The position numbers and the translations under genes were made by a program. Under the pieces are notes generated by a model, which did no database searches, had not been told where the DNA came from, and saw nothing but the letters and a program-made list of their open reading frames with translations. Below, one piece after another: positions 35,880-47,339 of a DNA stretch of 64,000 bases. How positions within the stretch are numbered: the first letter of the stretch is position 1; the number at the start of each line of letters is the position of its first letter. Where the stretch lies: assembly GCA_951804985.1 (NCBI GenBank), contig OX638130.1, positions 98,949,700 through 99,013,699 on the forward strand, given 5' to 3'. The DNA is from Dryomyza anilis (taxonomy: Eukaryota > Arthropoda > Insecta > Diptera > Dryomyzidae).

Positions 35880-36745
35880 GAAATACATACTTTTCAGTAA
35901 AAAATTTTATTTCTAGTGAAAAATTCTAAATATAGTTTAAAACCTAAATTGAGTGAAAACATTGAAAATTAATTAAACATTTTAATTTTTAATGAGTTTT
36001 AAGTGAAAAATTGAATTTAAGTCATGTATTTAATTCTGAGTGAAATAGTGAATTTTTACTGAAATATTAAATATTTAGAGAAAAATTAAATTATTAGTGA
36101 AAATTTTAATTTATAGTGAAAAATTGAATTTTTAGTGAAAAAATGAATTTTTAGTGAAAAATTGAATTTTTAGTGAAAAATTGAATTTTTAGTGAAATAT
36201 CTAATTTTTACTGAAAAATCTAATTTTTAGTGAAAAATTGAATTTTTTGTGAATTTTTAGTGAAAAATTGAATTTTTAGTGAAAAATTGAATATTTAGTG
36301 AAAAATTGAATTTTTAGTGAAAAATTGAATTTTTTAGTGAAAAATCGAATTTTTAGTGAAAAATCGAATTTTTAGTGAAAAATCGAATTTTTAGTGAAAA
36401 ATCGAATTTTTAGTGAAAAATTGGATTTTTAGTGAAAAAATTGAATTTGTAGTGAAAAATTGAATTTATAGTGGAATTTCAAGTTTTTAGTGAAAATTTA
36501 AATTTTTAGTGAAACATTGAATTTTTAGTGAAAAATTGAATTTTTAGTGAAAAATTGAATTTTTTGTGAAAAATTGAATTTTTTGTGAAAAATTGAGTTT
36601 TTAGTGAAAAATTGAATTTTTAGTGAAAAATTGGATTTGTAGTGAAAATATTGCATTTTTATGAACAATTTAATTTTAAGTGAAAAATTGAATTAAATTG
36701 AAAACTGAGTTTTAAGTAAATAATTGAATTTTTATTGAAAAATGA
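35880..36745 (+). repeat. 19-bp hairpin minisatellite, block 6
   Basis: One of the two best-preserved blocks: 36110-36620 is nearly regular GAATTTTTAGTGAAAAATT with a period of 19 bp. Sub-variants form runs (five successive AAAATCGAATTT units at about 36340-36410), evidence of local copying. Confidence 0.9.
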
Positions 36746-38265
36746 ATCTTTTTAGTATGAAAATTATAAAAATATTTTTTTTTAGTTTAATTTTCTTAAG
36801 CATAAAATTTAATCTACTGAATTTTGAATGCTCAATTATCCCATTTTCCTTACTTATATCGAGCTACATCTCATTTTCTGTGCAAGCAGAGTTTACTTTA
36901 TTTACTCAGTCTTGTTTTATTTGTTACTTCATTTAAAGTTCTTCGAAAATATAAATCCTAAAACAAACAACTTAAATAGCCCAAGTTGCTGGTTTGGCGG
37001 TACAGGATGTGTTTTTCGACTACTAACAAAAATCAATGTTTACTCTCAGCTATTATCGAACAGCTAGGACTTTTTATTTTATATGTCTTGCTATATCAGT
37101 CAACGTGGCTGCTTTCTTTACTTGCTACATAGTATTCCAAGTATTTGTGTTTTATTTTGTTTGTAAAAAAGATTTCTAAAGGACAAAATCTATGACATGT
37201 TTGTTTTAACAGCTTCAAATTGAAGCAGTCTGAAAAATAGGAACAAACTTTTTTTCATTTCTTTTGACAACTTTTGAAGTGCAGAAAATGATTTTGTAAA
37301 TACAGATTTAAAAAATGCACAGTACCGGTTTGTTTCTCATGTTTTTTTAATAGCAAATGGCACAAAAGTTGTTAATTGTATCACTTCAAACAATGATCAT
37401 ATTAAACTAAATTTGATCCTTAAGCAAACTTCCATGAAACCTATATAAATTAAAATTCCCATAAAGACTTCTTTTCTGAATCTATATATCTCTTCTTTCT
37501 ATGGCATTTTTCCAAATATTTTAATTCTTTTCTACAAAAATTTACGGCAAGGAATTTTCTCGTAATACATTTTTTTAACATTGTACATACAATATTCGTG
37601 TATACACAAAAATAATAATTTAATTAAATAAACGCTTTTAATAATTTGAATAATATTTAAGCAAATAATTCGTAATATATCTGTTTTGCTTGAAAATATA
37701 TTTTTTCATGTGTTATTCGTAGTTTTTCCAAAAAAAAAAAAAACACAATACCAAAACCAAATAAAAAACCATATGTCTCACCATTTTTCGCATGTATTTT
37801 TTTATACTATTTAACTCAGTGTGCTGCAACATTGATTGATTATGCGAAATGTCAGCGAAAAGTTGTAACTAGATTAATGAACTTTTTGGACAGCATACAA
37901 CGAACTCTTTTCGATTTTTTTTTTCATTTTGTTACATTTTGGCAGTCGCACAGCAATACGAAGAACAACAATTACAACAACTGGGACAAAATTAACACAA
38001 AAAGTTTTTCGTAAGTTTTTCATTAAATACAACAGAAAAAGTTGGTTGCCGCGACGACATGATTTTGCTGTTGACTGCGGGCTATTGGTTGGTTAAATAA
38101 AATTAAGTTGTTGAAATATATATAATGTTAATACTCGGTTTGTTTCCGACTGATTTTATAAACTTTGCTAAGTTTGTTTATGGGTTATTTTTTTGAAAAA
38201 TATTGTTTGTTTTAATTTTCTTTATAAAGTCCTTTTGTATTTTTTTATAAATTTTTATTTCTTTA
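36746..38265. other. A+T-rich DNA, no gene seen
   Basis: No gene recognised; open frames at 36742-37067 and 37832-38014 lack domains. Confidence 0.5.
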
Positions 38266-38269
38266 TTTC

Positions 38270-38960
38270 TGCGATATTATATACCTTTTTTTATACTATA
38301 TTATATATTTTTTTATTTAGTATTTATTTTAATTTTTTATTTTTATACTTTAATTTATATTTTCTTTTACACTTTATTTTACACATTATGTTATACATTA
38401 TTTTATACTTTATTTTATACTCTATTTTATACTTTATTTTATACATTATTAGATATATTATTTTACACTATAATTTATACTTTAATTTGTAATTTTCTAT
38501 ATTTATATTATATTTTATATTATATTCTATTTTAAAACTTTATTTTATATTTATTTATTACTCTATTTTATACATTATTTTATAGTTAATTTTGTAATTT
38601 ACTTTCGAATTTATTTAGTCCCGTATTTTATACATTAATTTATACTTTATTTTATATTTTATTTTATACTTTATCTTTTACTTTATTTTATACTTTATTT
38701 TATGCTTTATTCTATACTTTTTTATACCTTATTTTATTCTTTATTTTATGCTATATTTTATAAATTATTTTGAACTTTATTTGATACTTAATTTAGTACT
38801 TTATATTATATTCTATTTAACATCTTTTTTAATACTTTATTTTATACTTTATTTTATACATTATTTTATACTTTATTTTACACTTTATTTTATATTATAC
38901 TTTATTTGAAACTATATTTTATATTCTATAGCATTATACATTTTTAAATATTTCATTGTT
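38270..38960 (+). repeat. Degenerate 12-bp ACTTTATTTTAT array
   Basis: Words such as TTTTATACTTTATTTTATAC recur with a period near 12 bp, with frequent 11-bp and 13-bp spacings and many substitutions. Open frames across it are T-rich artefacts. Confidence 0.75.
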
Positions 38961-41800
38961 TATTTTTACTTTATTTTATTCTCCGATTTTACATTTTTTA
39001 AAACTTTAATTTATGCATTATTCTATTTTTATATTATATTATATTTTAATTCATTTTTATTTTGTTTTTCAAACTAATCGAGAACTTTGCTTTTATTGAT
39101 TTCTTAGTGTTGTATGAAACCCGCAGTAAAGTTTTATTTTTCCTTAATCTTTCCGTCTATTCGATCTTAAGTGCAATGCAAGTTTGGTTTTTTGTTTTGT
39201 GAAAATATCAAAAAAAAGGCTAAAAAGCAACTCTTATAAGTGCTTTGCTTAGACCGCAACTCCAAACAACTTTGCCACCTACAATTCTGACCAGTGCGCG
39301 ATGACAATCATCAGCAAGTAGTCAAAATCGTACTCGGCATGTTGACCAGTGGCAAACCGTCCGCTCATCATCATCATCAGTCTCATTATCAAAGGCGTCA
39401 TTACTTTTACCAGCAACGTCGTCGTCATCGTCATGATGTGACGCATTTGCGATAAAACTTAAGTACTTTTTCATGTGTCTAGCAGATAACAAACCCAACA
39501 CTTTGTGGTCAACTGCTGAGTTCTCTATATCACCCTTCTGCTCCACCAATATTTCCCGAACACCGCCCTCTATTAAAACTAATACTTGACGCTGGACACA
39601 GCGTCTGTGTGGCGTTTGATTCATGCATATTGCTGCACTGTGCACAAAACTAATGAAATGAAATACAACGTAGTAAAGTTTAAATGTTTTGTATTCAATT
39701 TTAAGCAAAAAGTTGAGATATATTTTTAAATATATATTATTGGAAATATTACCAAATTTATAGCTACTTTTCGTACTTCAAAGCGAAACAGTATTGCCGA
39801 CAGTTAAAATTTATTTTAAAAATAACGTATTAAAATCAATTATTTTAGTTGACAAAAACAAATAAAGATATTACATTAAAGCTGATTTTTGTTTTTATTT
39901 AAATTAAAATATCAACTTTATTTTAATAATGACAAACTGTCATTTTAGTACATTTTGAGTAAATGCATTTAAAAGCCGTAGGAACGTAGTTATTTTACTA
40001 TGAAAATTGATTTAAATTAAACTATATATAAATTGATAAATATAATATTCATAAACTTTTTAATTTTTAAATATAATTTGTATTTATAATTGAATCAACT
40101 AATTGTTTGAGTAAAATTTAATACACTGTGGTTAATATTTTGAAAACAAACGTACTCAAATTTCTTTGTAATCGTTTATATTTAAATTGTGTAGTATACA
40201 GATATTTAACAATGAAATTATTAAAATATTTTATGCTAATTCGTCACATGGTAGTAGTAAAGTAGTTGAATTTACTACGAACATGTTAAAATTTGTTATT
40301 CTTTTGCATTTAGTTATATAATTAAGTAAATTTAATAAATTGAAAGCTTTTGGATGCTTACTTTATTTAAATTTGCATTTATTTAAGACTTAAATTTAAA
40401 TTCAACAACAATTTTACATTGAAAATATTTATTTTATAACATTGACATTAAATTTTAGTAGTACGTAGTCAAATTTATTACGAAAATTGATAAAATAAAT
40501 AAAATATAAATAAAGAATTGTAAAATTTAATTATTTTGTAATATTTTTTTAAATCCAATACTAATTTACTTGTAGCAACTACTTAAAAATTATGTAGGTT
40601 GTTTTTATAATTCTGAGTATAAACATGCTTAAAATTAGTAGTAACATATTCATTTTTAATACGAGTTTTAACCATTTTTTAAAAATCCATATTTAAAGTT
40701 TGTATAAATTTTAAATATTGTATATTTAACTTTAATATTTTACTATAAACGTATTTAAAATATATAAATATAGTCACAGTGTAAATAGCGTCCTTTGCTC
40801 TAAAGGAACTTATTTCGCTATGCTGTTTTTATTTATTTAACTGCCTGCAGCTCGTTAACGCCGACCTCTTTGATATGTATATAAATGATATTGACTTTTT
40901 TTTTCCCCAATTTATATGTATATACACATTATTATATGTTGATGCACATAATTTTATGTCTTTAATAAAAGGATCTGTGCTGGTATTCGTTCGGTCCATT
41001 TCTGGCAGCACACTCTGTGTCCTGTCTATAGGCGATTGTTGGTTTGTGATTTACGATGTACCAACAGCTATTTATATCAGAAATATATATATAGGTTTTA
41101 ATGTGTGTGTGTGTATGTGTGTCTGACAATACAGCAATCAGCAACGTAATCAATAAATTATATTAAAAATATGTGGGCCATACACATAAAAATTGTATAA
41201 ATATCATATGAAATTCAATTAATGTGCAGATTTAGTGATATTTTTTAGGTACTACGTTCAAATGTTAAGTTTCAGTTTTTTTTTTTTATTCTTTTTTTAT
41301 TTGCAATCATTTTTACAATAGTATAGAAATTATGTGAATTATGAATAAAAACAAAAATATTAATACAGTGATTTTAAAATCAATAATGATCAATTTAATA
41401 ATATAAAGTAAAATTTATAATAGCTTGAAGAATATGAAAGTAATTTTTTTTTTGCATTCTATATTTTTTCATTTATATTTAATAGTGCATATCGACGTCA
41501 CTTACGATTTTGTAAGAAAATTCAAACTGTTTAATTTTGTAAGGGGCGTCGATATCAATTTATATTGCACTCTTACTTTTCCCGATAATGTAAAGGAAAA
41601 AAATAAATTATAACTTAAGTGTTGAAATTGAAAACTGTATCCTTAAATTTAAAAAATTGAATAACAAAAAAAAAGTTTAGTTTTATAATTTACATAAAAA
41701 AAATAGACTTATGAATAAACGCCTGCCAGTTTACGATTTATGTGTTAATTGTATTTAAAAGTATCATACAAATATTTTGGTTTCATTATAAAATCAATAA
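38961..41800. other. A+T-rich DNA with one unassigned open frame
   Basis: Apart from the open frame at 39322-39624 described separately, this is noncoding-looking. Between 39.9 and 40.75 kb are scattered, poorly conserved words such as TAGTAGTAAAGTAG and ACGTAGT, possibly an old repeat. A short (GT)n run is at 41102-41122. Confidence 0.5.
39322..39624 (-). CDS. Unassigned 100-codon open frame (doubtful)
   Basis: Running from an ATG at 39624 down to the stop at 39322, this frame encodes about 100 residues. The frame stays open upstream for another 28 codons without an ATG. The protein has no family I recognise. It begins MNQTPHRRC, has a mid-section IEGGVREILVEQKGDIEN, and a C-terminal third with two acidic runs (HHDDDDDV and DDDDE) that come from GAT/GAC triplets. 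Composition is less A+T-rich than the flanks. There is no visible signal peptide after the first ATG (the upstream open extension is hydrophobic), no promoter or splice evidence, and no neighbour to give context. It may be a chance open frame stretched by a stop-free GAT tract; a genuine small exon is the alternative. Confidence 0.2.
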   Translation of the reverse strand: MNQTPHRRCVQRQVLVLIEGGVREILVEQKGDIENSAVDHKVLGLLSARHMKKYLSFIANASHHDDDDDVAGKSNDAFDNETDDDDERTVCHWSTCRVRF

Positions 41801-41806
41801 TCTATT

Positions 41807-41991
41807 GACTGAATCACACGATTGAAGAATTAAGCAATCAATATTTGAATCAATTTTTAAATAATTTAAATATCAATCGTGTGATTGCTCAACTTTTCAA
41901 CGGAAAATTGGATAATCACATGATTGATATTAAAATTGTTTTAAAACTTGATTAAAAAATTTAGGTGTTTATTCAATCGTGTGATTCAGGC
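41807..41991. mobile_element. Short palindromic MITE, copy 2
   Basis: Terminal inverted repeats ACTGAATCACACGATTGAA (41808-41826) and, on the complement of the right end, CCTGAATCACACGATTGAA (41972-41990), 18 of 19 matching. Two more copies of the CACACGATTGA / TCAATCGTGTG motif form an internal palindrome (about 41873-41927), so the element has four inverted motif copies in 185 bp. Same family as 7024-7146, which lacks part of the interior. No clear target duplication here. Confidence 0.75.
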
Positions 41992-42281
41992 TTTGGTATA
42001 AATGTGTGAAGTAAAGTCTTCAAAAATGAGAATAAAATCGCTTATTCATATTTCATATTCAAAACCAAGGATTGAAACCTAAACGAATAACGGTATCGAT
42101 TTCGTTTTCGGGTTTTTCCGCGTTTCGGTTTCGGTTTTAGGTTTTTATTACGAAACGGTTTCGGTATACCGCTTCCAAGTTACGGTTTCGGTTTTTATAT
42201 AAAATTTCATTTTTTTCCATAATTTTGAAATAATTTAACATTGTTTATATTGTGCTCAGTTATGTTCAAATTGTTATATTG

Positions 42282-42545
42282 GGGTAAAGTGGAAAACGTA
42301 AGGTTGAAAGTTGACCACAAGTCAATGAAAAGTAACATTTTGACTTCACCTGAGATATGATCTGAATTGCAGAGGAGAACCTAGAAGCGAACCTTAAATA
42401 AAAGCAAAAAGAATATATCGGTAAATGTTCTTAAACTTCATGAAAAGAATAAGAAATATGTACAATTTTCATCCACAAAACCAAAGAAATTAAATTTCAA
42501 CAATTCAGTGAACTGCAATATCTGCCTTTATACTTGAAATATTCG
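42282..42545 (+). pseudogene. Second copy of the PHD-like repeat (fragment)
   Basis: Shares with the complement of 7.75-8.07 kb the words GGGGTAAAGTGGAAAACGTAA, ACTTCACCTGAGATA and, most clearly, AATTAAATTTCAACAATTCA plus the following GTGAACTGCAATATCTGC, which encodes the second Cys-X2-Cys. The region between the first and second words is about 200 bp shorter than in the 7.9-kb copy. In-frame stops interrupt the reading, and similarity ends just after the second Cys pair. Confidence 0.55.
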
Positions 42546-42788
42546 AACTTGCACTTTATTTTCCGTATTAGTTACTAGTTTTTTCTTGTATGACCATTGT
42601 TTTTTTTTTTTGTTACCTTATTATAAGTATCCTTAATATATATGTCCGAAATTTAGGAGTTTTGAAAAAATCATTCAAAAATCAATCAAACTCAGACTTA
42701 TAAATGGTATTCTATTGAATAAGGACTGCGTCGAATAAAATTGTCCGTGACATATCTTCCCATAATGTGCTATTGCAAGATTCAAATT

Positions 42789-43609
42789 AAAAACGAGTTG
42801 GGAAAGTTAGGTCACATGGGTAAGTTCGGTCACATGAAGCGGATTTTTATAGTCGGTCGGGCCCGACTATGGAATACCCTACACCTTTGGTGGGGATAAT
42901 AATGTGGGATATTTAATTGCATACCTTAATTTTAAAGTTTTTAATTATGCTGAACCTCCCCACCCTCAGAATATTATTCATAAATCAGAAATTTACGTAT
43001 TATATCCCCATAAATTAAAAAATTTATATAAATGTATAAACAACTAAAAAAAAAAAATTGAATATATAATTGGGCGGACCACGCCTATATTTAAAATTTT
43101 GAAAGGCTAATATTTCATAGATTTGATTTTAATAATTTACGGATCAAATTTCCACTATGAAAACCCGGGAAATAATGAAAAAAAAAAGTGGGCGGATCAC
43201 GCCCATTTTTGGACCACATATTTTTAGTTGAATTCTAACAATACCTTTTAAATTTTATAACTATACCTTGAATACTTTTCGAGTTATTAGTTCCGAAAGA
43301 GTTACATAAAAGTGACTTGTATGGGAGGTCCGTTGACCGATTTGGCTCATTTTTAAACTCAGTTCCTACTTTTGGCTAAAATATATTGAGACGAAATTTC
43401 ATCGCATTCTGATCAGTATTTCTCAAGTTATTCTGTATTCGGACAGCAAGACAGCAAGACAGCAAGACGGACAGACAGACGGACATGGCTAAACGGACTG
43501 CTGATCAAGAATATATATACTTTTCCATACCGGACACGCCTCCTAAGGGGCGTTACAATATATGCACAAAGTTAATATACCCTGTACCTCATAGGTGTAG
43601 GGTATAAAA
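42789..43609 (+). mobile_element. mini-me / DINE-1-like repeat, copy c (full length)
   Basis: Full-length copy with the same parts in the same order as copy b: ACGAGTTGGGAAAGTTAGGT start, ATAGTCGG / CCGACTAT stem, ATACCCTACACCT and AGGTGTAGGGTAT subterminal inverted words, a short GACAGCAA / GACA tract (43442-43482), core GGACATGGCTAAACGGACTG. Relative to b it has lost about 12 bases at the core (CGGGTAGTGATG) and seven at GGTGGGCGTGTCC. It sits inside the CAAGG-ended element and just upstream of the transposase relic. Confidence 0.85.
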
Positions 43610-43691
43610 ATTGATCATAGTAGCTCTGAATTAAATGGCAAAAAAAAATGTGTGTCAGTTATAGTCAATACAAAATTTATTTAACGCGAAA

Positions 43692-44641
43692 ATGGCAAAC
43701 GAAGTGGAAGTGCGAGAAAATATAATTAAAATTTTTCAAAAACAACCTAGTTGGTCTTTTAAAAAAATTGCCAAGGAGGTAGCGGCTAACCCTAAGACCA
43801 TTTCTCGCGTTATCAACCGCTTTAAGGAAGACCTGAGTATTGATCAAAATAAAGGTTCTGGTAAAAAAAGGCACACATGATTGTGAAAAGTCGAAGAAGG
43901 TTGTGAATATTTTAAAGAAAGATCCAAGCTTATCCGGAAGGAAATTGGCGAGAAAGGCGGATTGATCAGAATCTTTCGTGCGCAGGACTAAGAAAGAAGC
44001 TGGGCTGAAGACGTACAATGTCCAAAAAGTTCGGAATAGAAATGCCGTCAAGAATGAAACCGCAAAACAACGAGCTAAAAAGCTGAACCAAGTTTTTTTT
44101 TTTAAATTCGATTGCTGCATAATGGACGACGAAACTTATGTTTTAGCGGACTTTTCTCAGCTACCAGGGCAGGAATTTTATACAGCCGATTCTCGAGGAA
44201 ATGTCGCTGAAAAATTCAAATAAAAAAAAAATGACAAAATTCCCAAAGAAATTCCTTGTTTGGCAGGCAATTTGCAGTTGTGGAAAAAGGAGCAGCTCAT
44301 TCGTGACATCGGGTACAATTAATAGCGAAATATATGTGAAGTAATGCTTGCAAAAGAGATTGCTTCCATTTTTACGCCAACACACGTCCACATTTTTTTG
44401 GCCTGACCTCGCTTCATTTCACTACAGCAAAACGGCTTTAGAGTGGATCCAATAAAATGCAGTGATTTTGGTGTCTAGAGAAGCCAATTCACCAAACTGT
44501 CCAGAACTCAGGCCGATTGAGGGATACTGGGCTTTAGTAAAAAGGGAGATGAAGACAACAAAAAAAGTGGCCAAAGACCTTCAAGACTTTAAAAGAAAGT
44601 GGTCTTCAGCAGCTGTGAGGGTGTCGGACACTACCATTTAA
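43692..44641 (+). pseudogene. Tc1/mariner superfamily transposase, DD37E type, decayed
   Basis: A transposase catalyses cut-and-paste of its own element in the nucleus; this copy is dead. The N-terminal 60 residues (MANEVEVRENIIKIF...) form a helix-turn-helix with VAANPKTISRVINRF as the recognition-helix region. The frame then shifts at an A7 run (about 43861-43867), continues as LSGRKLARKAD, meets TGA at 43963, and resumes to the first catalytic block MDDETYV (44122-44142), followed by LPGQEFYTADSRG. It shifts again at an A-run (44222-44231), continues FLVWQAICSCG, has TAA at 44342, the second block FWPDLASFHYS (Asp at 44405), TAA at 44453, and the third block NCPELRPIE (Glu at 44519) before YWALVKREMK. 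Thirty-seven codons separate the second Asp and the Glu. Total span of about 316 codons is close to full length. Its own terminal repeats are not identified. Confidence 0.92.
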
Positions 44642-44871
44642 ACATGCCTTGTACTTATGATCATCTATAAAAAATAAAATAAGTTTTCCTGTTTCTTTTT
44701 AATGTTTTTGTAAAAACCGTTTTAAACCGGTTAAAACCGAAACCATTTATTTCGGTTTTGGATAACGGTTTATTTCTGATTTTCGAATAACGGTTTCGGT
44801 TACGGTTTTAAAAATGAAACGGGTTTAAACGGATATCGCTTTCGGTTACGGTTTCAATCCTTGTTCAAACT

Positions 44872-46275
44872 AAAGATCACATTTTCACATGTAAGAATAT
44901 TTTCTTTAGATCTTAATGTTAGCTTTTTATAAACAAAATCATTTTTAACATCGGATAACTTTTGGATTTCATTTAAATTTTTCTCAAAATTTCTTCATAT
45001 ATAATGATACAATCTACATTTTTAAAACGTATAGTCTCTTAACAATTCTCTATTCAATACTCTTTAAATTTTGACAATCGGATATGTTGTTACGAAAGTA
45101 AATCATTTTAGATGGTGCACTCTGGGGTTAGGTCACCTTCTTTCATATAAATCCAGAAATTTTATTTTAATAACGTTTAGTCTATTTTTCCATTTTTTAC
45201 TTCAAATTCATTCATTCAGTTCTTATAAAATAGCAAAATGACTATACTTTATTTTAAACATGATTTAAAACTCTTTTATTATGTTTTTGTATACTATATT
45301 TTATACAAAATTTTATTGAAAATTTATGAAATTGTATGAAAAAGTAATATTATATTTTTTTTTAATTTTTTTATAATTTATTTATTTATAAAATAACTAA
45401 AAAATGAAATTCGTTAAAGTTGAACAACATTCGAGAATACACATTGAGAATTGCAATATATTACTGATAAATTGACAGTTGAACCACCATTCTCAACCCC
45501 CCGAAACACTATTTAAGTCGACAAACATTGAGTCGCTTTTGTCCCTCGACTCCTTTTAATGGCATCATATTTTATTATATTTGCTCAATTTTACTTTTGA
45601 AGCATGTGCGATGTGCGAAAATATGTCTGATTCAGGCGTTTGGTTGACTCCATCACTGATACGGCTTGGTACAGAGACTACTTCTGTGTGTGTGTTTTTT
45701 TTTACAATGTATGCGTGCATATTTGTATCTGTGTGCCTGTCATTTGTATTTGTATTGGACCCGTTTATGTTACTGCCACTGATGCTGTTGTCAATTTATA
45801 CATCGTTGACAGTTCTTTTGCGCATACTTCTGTTTATTGCTTAAATTCTCTGCAATTTACGCATTGTTGTACTTATGTATGTTTGTTGTTGTTTATTTGT
45901 ATATGTGTGTCTGTGTGTTTGTGTATTTGCTAGTGAAATTAATATCTATGTCATTTACTGCGTTAATAAGGGGCCACATCGAACACATGTGTCTGCGTCT
46001 ATCGTATACGTTACGTTGTTGTCTCTATGTGGCTGCACTTAATTATAATGATATTTATTGTCTCCTAATTTATAGAATTTTTTCGGTTCTGTTATAGACA
46101 CTTCAGTCAGTCTTTTTATTTTTTTATTTATATATTTTGCCATTTTATGTTAGGGACTTAGTTTGTTTGGTAATGAGTTAATTAGAAAAGTCCTGTATTT
46201 GTCAGTAAGAACACGTTTCGCTTTTATGTGAATGTGCAGTGGTTTTATCAGTAGGTACTGTGCTTTTTATACATT
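44872..46275. other. A+T-rich DNA, no gene seen
   Basis: Open frames at 45581-46097 (60-97 codons, rich in Cys, Val and Leu) derive from TGTGTG- and TTGTTG-rich DNA and show no family. I see no exon. Confidence 0.5.
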
Positions 46276-46280
46276 TCACC

Positions 46281-46718
46281 TAGGTATTGTTAGAATTCAC
46301 CTATAAATATGTGGTTCAAAAATGGGCGTGATCCGACCACTTTCTTTTTTTATTATTTCCCGGGTTTCATAGTGGAAATTTGATCCGTAAATTATTAAAA
46401 TTAAATATATGAAATATTAGCCTTTCAAAATTTTAAATATAGGCGTGGTCAGCCCAATTATATTTTTCAATTTTTTTTTTAGTTGTTTATACTTTTATAT
46501 ACATTTTTTTAATTTATGGGGATATAAGACGTAAATAACTGATATATGAAAAATATTCTGAGGGTGGGGAGGTTCAGCATAATTAAAAACTTTAAAATTA
46601 AGGTATGTAATTAAATATCCCACATTAATATCCCCGTCAAAGGTGTAGGGTATTCCATAGTCGGGCCCGACCGACTATAAAAATCTGCCCCATGTGACCT
46701 AACTTTCCAACTCGTTTT
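46281..46718 (-). mobile_element. mini-me / DINE-1-like repeat, copy d (5' half only)
   Basis: Read on the minus strand it starts ACGAGTTGGAAAGTTAGGTC (46715), carries the GTCGGGCCCGACTAT stem and ATACCCTACACCT word, follows copy c through GTGGGCGGATCACGCCC-like sequence, and stops after AACAATACCT at 46281. The GACA tract, core and 3' end are missing. Only copy on the minus strand. Confidence 0.8.
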
Positions 46719-47335
46719 GTTAGAATATGTACTGTTTTTATAAGGTGTTTTTGGAGATGTACATTAATGCAGTGTTCTCATTCTACTACGATCTACTCCA
46801 TTTCATTAGTATTTTTAAAATCTACTTTTCTACTCATTTCTCATAATTTTGTACTCCCATCTTCTGAAATCTACTCCCTCTACATCCTGTCAATATTACA
46901 ATTTTTCTAATAACTACGATTCAAATCTACTATATTACTATTGGCGAAAAGTGTGAATACTGTGTAAATGGCCTCACAAAAAAATTACCTCAAATGATTT
47001 TATTATAACAAATACTTCTTTTATTTTCAGATCATATGTACTTCAATTTTTAGGACATCCGTAGACAACATTTTTGGTAGGGTCAAAATAGTTTAAAAAC
47101 AAGATTTCGACATATTTCAAGCAAACATTGGTGAAGTTTGTATCACAATATTGTTTGTTTATCTGCCCGTTTCTAAAATATGCCGTGTATCTGCCATTAA
47201 AATTACACAATATTTTACAACCTGCTATACACTTCCCAAAATATTCAATTTATTTGTGTGTTTGCTGTAAGTAAGCCAGAAAAGTTTCTGAAAAACTACA
47301 GAAATTTTGTCACAGGATGATCTTATTTAATTTGT
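46719..47335. other. Noncoding DNA with TCTACT words
   Basis: At 46785-46940 the words ATCTACTCC and TCTACTTT recur irregularly; otherwise nothing recognised. Confidence 0.45.
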
Positions 47336-47339
47336 ATTT

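Larger units (their letters stand above)
42066..44863. mobile_element. CAAGG-ended TIR element hosting nested insertions
   Basis: The left end reads CAAGGATTGAAACCTAAACG (42066) and the complement of the right end reads CAAGGATTGAAACCGTAACC (44863); the first 14 bases are identical. Both subterminal regions (42090-42200, 44710-44850) are full of GGTTTCGGTTT-type direct repeats. Flanking octamers TTCAAAAC (42058-42065) and TTCAAACT (44864-44871) agree at six of eight positions, compatible with a decayed 8-bp target duplication as in hAT elements. The superfamily is therefore tentative. Inside lie, in order, a PHD-like fragment, a mini-me-like copy and a Tc1/mariner pseudogene. Confidence 0.55.
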
